Source: an uncultured Alphaproteobacteria bacterium
GTDB lineage: Bacteria > Pseudomonadota > Alphaproteobacteria > RF32 > CAG-239
Direction of reading: 5' to 3'
Length of the DNA: 9,330 bases
Assembly (NCBI GenBank): GCA_944391355.1
Contig: CALXTG010000052.1
Coordinates: 1-9,330 of the forward strand
Part shown: piece after piece, positions 1 to 7,440 of the stretch
Position numbering within the stretch: position 1 is the first letter of the stretch
Layout of the letters: each line of letters starts with the position of its first letter
Program-made: the position numbers and the translations under genes
Notes under the pieces: generated by a model
Seen by the model: only the letters and a program-made list of their open reading frames with translations
Databases searched by the model: none
Told to the model about the DNA's origin: nothing

Positions 1-129
1 ATTATCAATCGCCGAAGAAACTTTAAGGCCGGTCGCCAGGCGGTTTTGCACGATATCCTGCCGGCTTGCAATATTTTGCAAGCTCAACAAGTTACTGCGC
101 ATTGACGCTGTTAACGAAATCCCCGACAT
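1..129 (-). CDS. Flagellin, N-terminal fragment (cut by the window edge), left paralogue
   Basis: The reverse complement from an ATG at 127-129 reads 43 uninterrupted codons to the window edge. They begin MSGISLTASMRSNLLSLQNI and continue through QNRLATGLKVSSAIDN. This is the conserved N-terminal D0/D1 helix of bacterial flagellin, the secreted subunit that polymerises into the filament; RLATGLKV.SA.DN is the classic family signature. It differs from the right flagellin (7716 onward) at only two of 43 residues (22 and 23), and by about 10 of 129 bases, so the two are recent paralogues or are kept alike by gene conversion. An AAAGGG ribosome binding sequence lies about 9 bases upstream. The gene lies downstream of trkA on the same strand but has its own promoter (312-340). 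The rest, including any variable region, is outside the window. Confidence 0.9.
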   Translation of the reverse strand, partial: MSGISLTASMRSNLLSLQNIASRQDIVQNRLATGLKVSSAIDN

Positions 130-166
130 TCTCTCGGCCCTTTGTTATTCTGGTTTCCCTATACTG
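130..166 (-). promoter_or_regulatory. Conserved 37-base flagellin pre-start block with ribosome binding site (left copy)
   Basis: The 37 bases before the left flagellin start match the right flagellin's equivalent block (7679-7715) at 34 of 37 positions. They include an identical CAGTATAGGGAAACCAGAAT stretch and an AAAGGG Shine-Dalgarno-like sequence. This is far more conserved than the leader just upstream, so it is probably a translation-control region. In other alphaproteobacteria flagellin leaders are targets of the regulator FlbT; whether that holds here is inference. Confidence 0.5.
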
Positions 167-177
167 TCATACTCGGG
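166..177. repeat. Half-palindrome remnant (GTCATACTCGGG)
   Basis: These 12 bases equal the reverse complement of the outer half of the right palindromic element (7637-7648), but here the partner half is missing. The piece sits 16 bases from the complete 87-base element at 194-280. It looks like the leftover end of an earlier element that was split or replaced. Confidence 0.5.
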
Positions 178-193
178 TTTTATCTCCGTCTCT

Positions 194-280
194 GTCATGC
201 TCCAACTTGATTGGAGCATCCAGGTCAACAATAAGGCTTATTTATTTAACCTGGACCCTCTGATCAAGTCAGAGGGTGAC
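194..280. repeat. 87-base double-hairpin palindromic element in the left flagellin leader (REP/BIME-like)
   Basis: The element starts GTCA and ends TGAC. Hairpin 1 has an 8-bp stem TGCTCCAA/TTGGAGCA (198-205 with 211-218) and loop CTTGA. Hairpin 2 has an 8-bp stem CCCTCTGA/TCAGAGGG (256-263 with 269-276) and loop TCAAG. Inner arms TCCAGGT (219-225) and ACCTGGA (249-255) can pair with each other, so the whole unit is a head-to-head pair. Its partner at 7562-7648 has the same length and layout with different stems. GTCAT...CTTGA...ATGAC palindromes of this sort are common intergenic repeats in Alphaproteobacteria. Here the element is transcribed within the flagellin 5' leader. Confidence 0.85.
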
Positions 281-311
281 ATAAAAGAGGACAAACCATG
301 ACAATAGAGAT

Positions 312-340
312 ATATTATCATAATTTCTCATTTTAATCAA
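312..340 (-). promoter_or_regulatory. Predicted sigma70-type promoter of the left flagellin
   Basis: On the minus strand, TTGATT (335-340) lies 17 bases before TAATAT (312-317), with a TG two bases ahead (TGATAATAT) giving an extended -10. The same elements and spacing are kept in the right copy. Transcription would begin near 305, giving a leader of about 175 bases. An overlapping TAAA-N15-ATTGATTA (334-360) vaguely resembles a sigma28 flagellar promoter and is an alternative reading. Confidence 0.6.
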
Positions 341-404
341 TATCTGTTAACAAAGATTTAGCAGAACCTCTTTTTCTGTCTAATACGATTGAAGACACTA
401 TTTT

Positions 405-1763
405 TTACGAAAAGATTTTTTCGACTTTTTTAATATCGCCGGAGCCGACAAAAACGACTAAGATATCTTCGGCCTGCAGAATTTCATCAGAATCGGGAAA
501 AATAATTTCATCTCCGCGGCCGATCGCACAAATCTGACTGTCTTCCGGCAGCTCCAAACGCGATATTTCCCGACCGTTCAGCTCGTCTTCGGCATCAAGC
601 CGCAACTGCCAGAGTTCTCCAAATCCCCTGCCCAGCGAATAAGCGCTTTGCAAATTGGTCTTTCGCAGTTCTTTCAGAATACTGGAGATTGTTACTGCCG
701 TCCGATCGACCAAAATATTGTCACCGATATTGTCAATCAGCGTATTATAAGCGCGGGAATTGACCAATGATACGGTTTCAGGCACGCCGCGGCTTTTAGC
801 AAGCAGCGAGCTTAAAAGATTATCTTTGTCGTTATCGGTAACGGCAACCGTTACGTCGGCTTTCTCAATTCCGGCTTCGGTTAAAATAACATCACTCATC
901 ATCTGTCCGGAAATGACTACGGTATTATTCAATTCTTTGGCTAACTCTTTAGCAATATCCGCATCTTCTTCAATAATTTTGCTGTTCTGGATATTATCAT
1001 CTTTCTCGATTTTTAAAGCCAGATTGCGGGAAATCTGATTGCCGCCGAAGATTACCACCCTTTCATTGGCGGGGCGTTCCATGCCGAAAGCCAGAATTGT
1101 CGCAGCGATCTCCGCAGTTTTTACCAGAAAATAGATTTCATCGCCGGCCTCGAACATATCTTCTCCCGAGGGAATAAAACTGCGGCCGCGGCGAACAATG
1201 CTGACTACCGAAATATGCAAATCCGGCGCAACAATTCCCAATTGAACCAAAGGCGTTTTAATCAGCGGACAATCTGCCGGACATTTGAATGACAATAAGC
1301 GCAGGCGGTTATCCAGCATCGGCAAAGATTCCGAACTGCCGGGAACTTTCAGAATCCGATAGACGGCATTGGCTATCTCAATATCGGGAGAAATAATCAA
1401 ATCAACCGGGATTGAAGCTTCACTGTACAAATTGCTCCAAACCGGTTCCAGATAATCATGGCTGTCAATGCGCGCAATACGTTTGGGCACATTAAAAATA
1501 GTATGGGCAACCTGGCAGGCTACCATATTAACCTCATCGTTATCAGTCGCCGCAATCAGCAAATTGATATTTTTGGCGCCGGCCTGTTCGAGAATATCCG
1601 GATGCGCCGCATTTCCCAACACCGGCTGGACATCAAACTCCTTGGCCAGCTCATTTAAATGCGCGGCCTTATTATCAATGACTATAATATCATTGTTTCC
1701 CTGCGTCAGATAACCGACAATACTCCGGCCGACATTTCCGGCCCCGCAAACGATGATTTTCAT
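405..1763 (-). CDS. trkA: TrkA, NAD-binding peripheral subunit of the Trk potassium uptake system
   Basis: TrkA is the cytoplasmic regulatory subunit that gates the TrkH/TrkG K+ transporter in response to bound nucleotide. The 452-residue length fits full-length TrkA with two RCK halves. Half one starts MKIIVCGAGNVGRS with the GxGxxG dinucleotide loop at residues 7-12, an acidic strand end at D30 and ATDNDE at 72-77, followed by a TrkA_C domain around 150-225. Half two has VVIFGGNQIS at 237-245, VTDNDKDN at 308-315, and a final TrkA_C domain around 375-450. The second loop lacks the last glycine of the motif. The ATG follows the dusB TAA with no gap, suggesting translational coupling, with AGGAA inside the end of dusB as the ribosome site. 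No TrkH gene is in the window. No hairpin-plus-T-run terminator is visible after the stop. Confidence 0.95.
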   Translation of the reverse strand: MKIIVCGAGNVGRSIVGYLTQGNNDIIVIDNKAAHLNELAKEFDVQPVLGNAAHPDILEQAGAKNINLLIAATDNDEVNMVACQVAHTIFNVPKRIARIDSHDYLEPVWSNLYSEASIPVDLIISPDIEIANAVYRILKVPGSSESLPMLDNRLRLLSFKCPADCPLIKTPLVQLGIVAPDLHISVVSIVRRGRSFIPSGEDMFEAGDEIYFLVKTAEIAATILAFGMERPANERVVIFGGNQISRNLALKIEKDDNIQNSKIIEEDADIAKELAKELNNTVVISGQMMSDVILTEAGIEKADVTVAVTDNDKDNLLSSLLAKSRGVPETVSLVNSRAYNTLIDNIGDNILVDRTAVTISSILKELRKTNLQSAYSLGRGFGELWQLRLDAEDELNGREISRLELPEDSQICAIGRGDEIIFPDSDEILQAEDILVVFVGSGDIKKVEKIFS

Positions 1764-2735
1764 TTAAATTTCCTGTTCATGACAATTGTCAAAATATTCA
1801 TTTACGGTCAGCAAAGCTTCCGAGAAGTCGTTGATTTTTACGTACTTTTCGCGGAATCTTTTGGCGTCGCGCAGATTTTTGCAATACCAGCAGACATATT
1901 TGCGCGATAACGGCAAAGCCAGTTCTTTTCCGTAATAATCTACCAAACCGCGGATATGCTCCAGCACAGTTTCCTTAATCTGCCGGACAGGCGGCAGGTC
2001 ACGCAGCACCCCGTTATTAATATAATCATGCGCGGCAGAAATCAACCAGGGAGCCCCCAAAGCGGCACGACCGATCATAACGCCGTCGGCTCCGGTATAT
2101 TCCAGCAAAGCTTTTGCTTTTTGCGGCGAAGTTACGTCACCGTTGCCGACAACGGGAATTTTTACGGCATTTTTAACCGCGGCAATTATATCCCAGTCTG
2201 CCTTTCCGGCATAGAATTCAGAGCGGGTGCGGCCGTGTACGGTTATATAAGCGGCACCGCTTTCTTCACACATCCGGGCGAACTCAACGGCATTAACGCT
2301 GTTATTGTCCCAGCCTTTACGGAATTTAACACTGACTTTCAACGGCGTTGCCTTAGCCACAGCCTGAATAATTTCCGCCGCTTTAGACATATCTTTCATT
2401 AAGGCCGATCCTGAGCCGTTATTAACAATCTTTTTTACCGGGCAGCCCATATTGATATCCAATGAATAAGCTCCCAGTTCTTCCGCCAGTTTTGCAGCCT
2501 CAACAAATAATCCGACATCATTGCCTACCAGCTGCACCACAACCGGATAAGGTTCGCTACGAACATCGGCAATGCGGTAAGTTTTGGGATTTTTACGCTG
2601 GAGGGCATTTACCGCAACCATTTCGGAAACCAAGATACCCGAACCGAACGAAGCCGTCAGCCGCCGCAGCGGATAATCGGTGATGCCGGCCATCGGCGCC
2701 AGAAATACCTGACTGTCAAATCCGAGTATCTTCAT
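1764..2735 (-). CDS. dusB: tRNA-dihydrouridine synthase B (NifR3 family)
   Basis: This FMN enzyme reduces specific uridines in the tRNA D-loop to dihydrouridine using NADPH. At 323 residues it has the usual family length. Visible landmarks are the FMN-binding start LAPMAGITDYPLRR (12-25), NMGCPVKKIVNNGSGSALM with the catalytic cysteine at 98 (95-113), VKFRKGW (136-142), the phosphate and base-contacting ITVHGRT (164-170), VVGNGDV (195-201) and MIGRAALGAPW (220-230). The C-terminal helical tRNA-binding domain follows from about residue 245. In many alphaproteobacteria this gene (nifR3) heads the ntrB-ntrC-ntrY-ntrX-trkA cluster; here trkA follows directly. An AAGAGA sequence lies upstream of the ATG, 6 bases after the preceding gene's stop. 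DusA and DusC are less likely given the GSGSALM context and this synteny. Confidence 0.95.
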   Translation of the reverse strand: MKILGFDSQVFLAPMAGITDYPLRRLTASFGSGILVSEMVAVNALQRKNPKTYRIADVRSEPYPVVVQLVGNDVGLFVEAAKLAEELGAYSLDINMGCPVKKIVNNGSGSALMKDMSKAAEIIQAVAKATPLKVSVKFRKGWDNNSVNAVEFARMCEESGAAYITVHGRTRSEFYAGKADWDIIAAVKNAVKIPVVGNGDVTSPQKAKALLEYTGADGVMIGRAALGAPWLISAAHDYINNGVLRDLPPVRQIKETVLEHIRGLVDYYGKELALPLSRKYVCWYCKNLRDAKRFREKYVKINDFSEALLTVNEYFDNCHEQEI

Positions 2736-2741
2736 TATCTC

Positions 2742-3323
2742 TTAAATCCTGAAATCGAAACTGCGATTATATTCATGCATATAATCAATTAAAACCTGCG
2801 GCTGAGCGTTTATGTTGAACACATAATCATAAGCCGCGGCAGCATAGCCGAACCCGCCGGAAATAAGACCTTCGCCGCCTGCCGTTACTACCAGATTTCC
2901 CGAAGCGCCGCCGTTCAGCGCATAAGCCCGGGCCGCTCCGGCATAGTCATTATTGTTTTGCAGGGCAAAAAGCTCATCCTGAAAAGAGATTCCGTCTGTT
3001 TCATCTGCCGAAAGCTCCGGTTTCAGACCGGTTTCGGTTTGTTCGGCATCCCGAAAGACATTACCGCGGCGTTGTTCTCCTATTTCATCATTGCCGGAAA
3101 CAAAGCTCTGAATCGCATAAACAGCCTGCGGTGCCAGATAAGTGACCGTATAACCGCCAAAAACCGCCTGATTCTGCTGGGTTTCCGTTTCGGTTTGTGT
3201 CGTTAAACCGCGCTCATAAGGCCCCTGCTCTTTCAGACGCAGATTTTCTACCGAACGACTGATATCTGCCGTAACCTGACGGAGATTCAAAGCGGGATTA
3301 TTTATTGCTGCGGTTGCCATCAT
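2742..3323 (-). CDS. Hypothetical protein, 193 residues, between dusB and the coiled-coil gene
   Basis: I do not recognise this protein. It starts MMATAAINNPALNLRQVTAD, with no signal peptide and no clear membrane helix. Residues about 40-54 are rich in T, E and Q (TTQTETETQQNQ), and the middle is acidic (about residues 90-112). There follow a Gly/Ala-rich stretch around 137-165 (GGASGNL, GGEGLISGGFGYAAAA) and an aromatic C-terminus ending YNRSFDFRI. Either of the two initial ATGs could be used; GGAAT lies just upstream. It sits 8 bases after the 1334-residue gene and 6 bases before dusB, so it is almost certainly co-transcribed. Its composition suggests a mostly soluble, partly disordered protein. 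A role in the envelope or with the coiled-coil partner is possible only by proximity. Confidence 0.8.
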   Translation of the reverse strand: MMATAAINNPALNLRQVTADISRSVENLRLKEQGPYERGLTTQTETETQQNQAVFGGYTVTYLAPQAVYAIQSFVSGNDEIGEQRRGNVFRDAEQTETGLKPELSADETDGISFQDELFALQNNNDYAGAARAYALNGGASGNLVVTAGGEGLISGGFGYAAAAYDYVFNINAQPQVLIDYMHEYNRSFDFRI

Positions 3324-3331
3324 TTATTCCG

Positions 3332-6300
3332 TCAGTTCAGTTTATCGAGAGCTTTGGCAAGAATGTAGTATAGTTTGCCGATATCTGCTCCGGAAATAAC
3401 CGAAAGCAGAATCCCCGAACGCTCATTGACACGCGCTTTTTCAATCAGGGTTTCAAATTCGCCGAGATAGCGGTTAACCAGGTTGCGGAATTCAAGATTT
3501 TCCTCATATTCTTTCCGAACGGCAACAATCTGCTGTTTGGTCATTGACTTGGCCAGATAACGGACAAACGCCGCGCTGTCGCCGTTATAATATTTCTTCC
3601 ACAGTTCCTCTTCGGCATTGGGATTGAATACCCGGTTGATATCAACCGAAACGGTTTCCAGCTTTTCGATAATGTAAGAAGCGTCTTTGAGGAAATTTTC
3701 AACTTTCAGATTCTTATAGCGTTTTTCCATATCAGTCAGTTTTTTATCGGCTTTTTCCGAAACTTCCAACAAACTCTTAAGCTGTTTACTGACGATATCA
3801 TTGAAACTTACTGATTTTTGAATCAAATTGTCTCCCTGATTGCTGAAATCCGCCGCGCTGTTTTTAAGACTGTTCATGACATCTCCGACTTTTTTAACCG
3901 TATCTTCGGTAGCCAGAACCAAAACATCCGACTGTTTGAGGAAAACCTCACCGGAAGTGCGGATATCATTGGCAACACGTTCGGCATTTGAGGCTATTTC
4001 GGCAATTGAGGCTCGCATTTTGCTGCCGGCATTATCCAGGTGGGTGCTGCTCATCTTGGCGGTTTCGTCAATCTGCAGACTCAGATTTTTGAGATTGTCC
4101 CCCAATCCTTTTACCTTGTCAAAAGCCTGATTGGCACGATGAGAGAGTTCCAAAGAAGTGTCATTTAAAACCGTATTGAAACATTCGACCAGTTTTTTGG
4201 TATCTTCGGAAATCGTAATCATTTTATCGCTTTGTTCGGAAATCAGATTATTAATTTCAATAACTCCGGTGCTGGCCTCGGCTGTTACGGTATTAAAGCT
4301 GGCGATATATTTTTCGTAGTCTTTCATCACATTGCCGACATTGGCGACCGACTGGGTAACGCTGTGCCCCAGATCCTCGGCTGTTTGTCCGAGCGACATA
4401 TTAACCTGCTCAATATTTTTGACCGAATTTTTGGCGGTCTTGGCAATATCATCTCCGACTTTAAGCAAACGATCTGCCAAGACATCAATTTCATAAGCAA
4501 TTTTCGCAGAGTTATCAACGGCTGTATCGGTCGTATCTTTGAATTTTCCGTTGATTTCATTCATCTTTTGGGCAACTTCAGCCGATAAATCCGACAAAGT
4601 TTTATACTGCTGAGCCAAAGAAGCTTCGCCGAGACGGGTTTGAGTGGCCACAACATTGACAATATCAGTCAGGCTTTCTTTCTGTTGCTCGAACGTATCA
4701 CGGATGGTTTCCGCCTGAGACTGCGTTTTGGTCAGAGCCATGTCCATATTTTTGACATGGCCGTCAAGCAGGCCGGAAATGTTTTTGCCTTCAACGGCCA
4801 GATTTTGCTGCGCCTCATTGATTTTTCCGCAGCCGGAAAGCAGATTTTCGGTAATGGCGGAAGCTTCGTCTTTTGCTTCCAGCATTACTTTTCCGAAATC
4901 ATTGACATTAGCCTTAAAGGTTGCGGAAATATTATTGAGGTTGGCGGTAATATCCTGCATAAATTTGCTGACTTCTTCATTCTGCACGGCAATTGCCTTA
5001 TCAACTTCCGCCAGTTTTTCAATCGATTTGGTTGAGGTTTCGACAACATTTTCGGCGCGTTTGTTGACGTCTTCTTCCAAAAGAGCCATACGGGCGAAGA
5101 TTTTATCGGCGCTCTGTTCAATAACGGCCACTTGTTTTTTCAGCGAATTACCGATATTGCCGGTATTTTCGGAAATACGGTCACAGATATCAAAGAATTC
5201 GTTTTCCTGATGTTTAAACAGAATATTGATGGCTCCGGCTTTTTCATCAAGCGCCTGAACCACATCGGAAACATAACCGACGGTATTTTCGGCAACCGAA
5301 TTCAGCAGCTGGCTCTGGGTTTCAAAGGCTGTTTGCAGTTCATTGAAAGTCTTTTGATTCTCAACTGTTACGCCTTCAATTGAGGCGGCGCTCTTGCTTA
5401 ATACGCCGGCAATTTTATCAGCCCTTTCCTGAATGGCCGTTGAGGTATTATCCCATTTCTGATACTGGCTGTTCAAAATATCATCAAACTGCTGCGCTTT
5501 TGACAATGTCTTGGAGGTGGCACTGTCAAAACGCGCTGACTGTTCATTCAGATTATCATTCAGAGCTTTAGTGCGGCTGACAACCGAATCACAGGTGGTT
5601 ACGGTTGCTTCAAGCTGCTGTTTCAGCTTATCGACCGAAGACGCGGCCTCTTCTTCAATTTGTCCGGCCGTCCGGCTTAATTCATCAACCTGGCGCTTTA
5701 ACTCGCCTTTAATTTCTTCTATGCGGGTAATCGAACCGCTGATATGGCGCTGTTGCTGCGCCAGAGATGTTTCGCTGACCTTGCTTTGCGATACGACGAT
5801 TGACGATGCTTCAATCAGGCTGTCAGCCTGTTTTTTCATAACATTACCGATTTCAGTGAAGCGGGTAACAGATTCCTCCGTCTCAGCCTTGACTGTTTCA
5901 ACGCGCTCGCCGAGTTCCTGAGCAATATTGCGAAGGTTAGCAAGAACATTATCGGAAAGTTTTTGAATATTGACGGTTTTTGCAGAGATATCATCAGCAA
6001 CTTCGGTGGTTTTAACAACTGAGTTATCGGCAATCTCCTGGAGTTTTGCAGTTTCTTTCTCGACCGTTTCGACCACATTATGAATATTGACAATAGCTTC
6101 GTCGGTTGCGCGTTCCAACCCGGCGACCTGAATTTTAATTCCCTCTTCAACGGTTTTCATATTATCCAGAATATTATCGGCGACACCGCTTAATTCATTA
6201 ACCTGTACCGATACGCTTTCCTCGATAACATTCGCCCGTGCCAAAACCTTTTCGACTTCAACTTCTATCATATCATTGTGTTCGTCAAACTTTTTCATAA

Positions 6301-7336
6301 AGCCGTCGGCACGTTTGTCCAGATTATCAATATGATTTAAGACCAGCTGTCCCTGCGAACGCAGCACATCATCAAGACGGTCTATGCTGTGATTGAGGTT
6401 TTTGGTCATATTATCGCAGTTTTCAATGGTTTGCAGAGAGATTTTTTCCAGACGCGAACTTTGGGTATTCAGCATATCGGAAACATAACTCATGCTTTTA
6501 TTGGCTTTCTCGGTAAATTCGACAACCGTTTCATTGGCTTTACTCATTTTTTGCGTATTGTCTTCGGCAATATCCTGCAACAGGGCCGAGGAAGATTTCA
6601 TTTCCTGAATATGGGGCAAAAGTTTGCCGAACATGGTATTGAAACTGCCCTCAAGTTCGCCGGCCGTACCGTTCAGCTCATTAATATAACCGCGGAAATT
6701 GTCGGTTGCCGTTTCCGCTTTATCGGCAACATAATCAAAACTCTGTACCAGAGTTTTGACTCCGTCGGTCAGCTCGACAATGGTCTTGGACGAATAATTA
6801 TCCAAAGTTTTAACCAGCTTGGCAAAATCATCAACACGGTTGCCGAGTTCAACCTTGATTTTTTCGGTCTGTTCGGTGGCGTATTTGGTTACTTCGCGGA
6901 GTTCGATTACCTGAGAGCGAATCCCGTCAGCCATGGCTTTGGCTGTGTTAGCCGCGCCTTCCTCCGGATAAACCAGCTGATTCATATAAGCGCGCAGAAA
7001 TTTGGCTTCATGCTTAAAACTGGTCTCCCGATCAATATAAGCCATTACCACCCAGATAATGGCAAGCGGTAAGCTGATACCGGCCAGAAAACCGCCGAAT
7101 TCATCAGGCATCATCAAAAACAGGTTCGACCAGCCGAAATATTGGGAAATATAAATAAAAACAATGGCAAACCAGGCAATGCTGATACCGATCATCGTCC
7201 GATGCAGGTTACTGCTCAGCCAGGTCGTTTTCTCGCCCTCCTCCTGATAAGAGGCTTTGCCGTTTTCAGACATAAAATCAGGCAGACCCGAATCATTTTT
7301 TGCCGTTTCTTTGTTTTCAACCGCTTGATTTGACAT
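3332..7336 (-). CDS. Giant membrane-anchored coiled-coil protein (1334 residues), possible polarity or morphogenesis factor
   Basis: A charged, soluble N-terminus (1-45) is followed by two hydrophobic helices at about 47-65 (MIGISIAWFAIVFIYIS) and 82-101 (GFLAGISLPLAIIWVVMAYI). About 1130 residues of Ala, Glu, Lys, Asn and Ser-rich helix come next, with heptad-like spacing and recurrent short patterns such as SLAQQ (in SETSLAQQQ and GEASLAQQY). A distinct C-terminal module of about 97 residues (1238-1334) runs from NPNAEEELWKKYYNG to IGKLYYILAKALDKLN and looks globular and helical. No MCP signalling hairpin, HAMP or kinase motif is visible. Two N-terminal membrane helices plus a large coiled coil is the layout of Caulobacter TipN, which marks the new pole and helps place the flagellum; I see no proof of homology. 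It leads the four-gene operon, with GGGGA upstream of its ATG. SMC- or MCP-like matches in searches would probably reflect the coiled coil alone. Confidence 0.9.
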   Translation of the reverse strand: MSNQAVENKETAKNDSGLPDFMSENGKASYQEEGEKTTWLSSNLHRTMIGISIAWFAIVFIYISQYFGWSNLFLMMPDEFGGFLAGISLPLAIIWVVMAYIDRETSFKHEAKFLRAYMNQLVYPEEGAANTAKAMADGIRSQVIELREVTKYATEQTEKIKVELGNRVDDFAKLVKTLDNYSSKTIVELTDGVKTLVQSFDYVADKAETATDNFRGYINELNGTAGELEGSFNTMFGKLLPHIQEMKSSSALLQDIAEDNTQKMSKANETVVEFTEKANKSMSYVSDMLNTQSSRLEKISLQTIENCDNMTKNLNHSIDRLDDVLRSQGQLVLNHIDNLDKRADGFMKKFDEHNDMIEVEVEKVLARANVIEESVSVQVNELSGVADNILDNMKTVEEGIKIQVAGLERATDEAIVNIHNVVETVEKETAKLQEIADNSVVKTTEVADDISAKTVNIQKLSDNVLANLRNIAQELGERVETVKAETEESVTRFTEIGNVMKKQADSLIEASSIVVSQSKVSETSLAQQQRHISGSITRIEEIKGELKRQVDELSRTAGQIEEEAASSVDKLKQQLEATVTTCDSVVSRTKALNDNLNEQSARFDSATSKTLSKAQQFDDILNSQYQKWDNTSTAIQERADKIAGVLSKSAASIEGVTVENQKTFNELQTAFETQSQLLNSVAENTVGYVSDVVQALDEKAGAINILFKHQENEFFDICDRISENTGNIGNSLKKQVAVIEQSADKIFARMALLEEDVNKRAENVVETSTKSIEKLAEVDKAIAVQNEEVSKFMQDITANLNNISATFKANVNDFGKVMLEAKDEASAITENLLSGCGKINEAQQNLAVEGKNISGLLDGHVKNMDMALTKTQSQAETIRDTFEQQKESLTDIVNVVATQTRLGEASLAQQYKTLSDLSAEVAQKMNEINGKFKDTTDTAVDNSAKIAYEIDVLADRLLKVGDDIAKTAKNSVKNIEQVNMSLGQTAEDLGHSVTQSVANVGNVMKDYEKYIASFNTVTAEASTGVIEINNLISEQSDKMITISEDTKKLVECFNTVLNDTSLELSHRANQAFDKVKGLGDNLKNLSLQIDETAKMSSTHLDNAGSKMRASIAEIASNAERVANDIRTSGEVFLKQSDVLVLATEDTVKKVGDVMNSLKNSAADFSNQGDNLIQKSVSFNDIVSKQLKSLLEVSEKADKKLTDMEKRYKNLKVENFLKDASYIIEKLETVSVDINRVFNPNAEEELWKKYYNGDSAAFVRYLAKSMTKQQIVAVRKEYEENLEFRNLVNRYLGEFETLIEKARVNERSGILLSVISGADIGKLYYILAKALDKLN

Positions 7337-7363
7337 AAATAGTATTCCCCAATTTTTAATCTT

Positions 7364-7421
7364 TGTTATCTTGCGCGTCAGTCTACACCTTATTTTAAAT
7401 TTTTAAAACACTAAGATAACA
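7364..7421. promoter_or_regulatory. Spaced 9-base inverted repeat upstream of the coiled-coil gene
   Basis: TGTTATCTT at 7364-7372 and its exact complement AAGATAACA at 7413-7421 are separated by 40 AT-rich bases, just upstream of the operon start at 7336. It could be a looping operator or a chance match in AT-rich DNA. Confidence 0.3.
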
Positions 7422-7431
7422 TCACCCCCAG

Positions 7432-7440
7432 TTATCCACA
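7432..7440 (+). promoter_or_regulatory. DnaA-box consensus match (TTATCCACA)
   Basis: TTATCCACA is a perfect match to the classical DnaA-box consensus TTATNCACA. It is single: no cluster of boxes or AT-rich unwinding element indicates an origin. It lies about 100 bases upstream of the coiled-coil gene and could link that gene to the cell cycle, or be chance. Confidence 0.35.

Larger units (their letters stand above)
1..383. repeat. Left arm of a large inverted repeat (flagellin promoter, leader and N-terminus)
   Basis: From 383 down to 1, the reverse complement follows the plus strand at 7481-7844. The match covers a TTAGACAGAAAAAGAGGTT block, the promoter, the leader and the first 43 codons. 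The promoter block and the coding part each match at about 91-92%. Interruptions occur only around the palindromic element. The arm begins about 20 bases beyond the trkA stop and continues past the window edge. Confidence 0.9.

Noticed and set aside
66..263. Plus-strand 65-codon ORF over the left flagellin start and leader
   Set aside because: It is antisense to the conserved flagellin N-terminus and runs through the palindromic element; the repeated arm on the right shows the real gene is on the opposite frame.
194..280. Intrinsic terminator for trkA
   Set aside because: The hairpins are not followed by a T run on either strand, and the element lies inside the flagellin leader downstream of the flagellin promoter.
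1956..2402. Plus-strand 148-codon ORF
   Set aside because: It is the antisense shadow of dusB, whose catalytic and FMN motifs are intact on the minus strand.
4640..5210. Overlapping plus-strand ORFs of 131 and 160 codons
   Set aside because: Both are antisense to the long coiled-coil gene and show low-complexity mirror composition with no domain or ribosome site; the same applies to the other plus-strand ORFs between 3840 and 7333.
3332..7336. Methyl-accepting chemotaxis protein or SMC ATPase
   Set aside because: No MCP signalling hairpin tip, HAMP domain, or Walker A/B motifs; the likeness is general coiled-coil composition.
7432..7440. Replication origin
   Set aside because: Only one DnaA-box match, with no cluster of boxes and no dnaA, gidA or parAB genes nearby.
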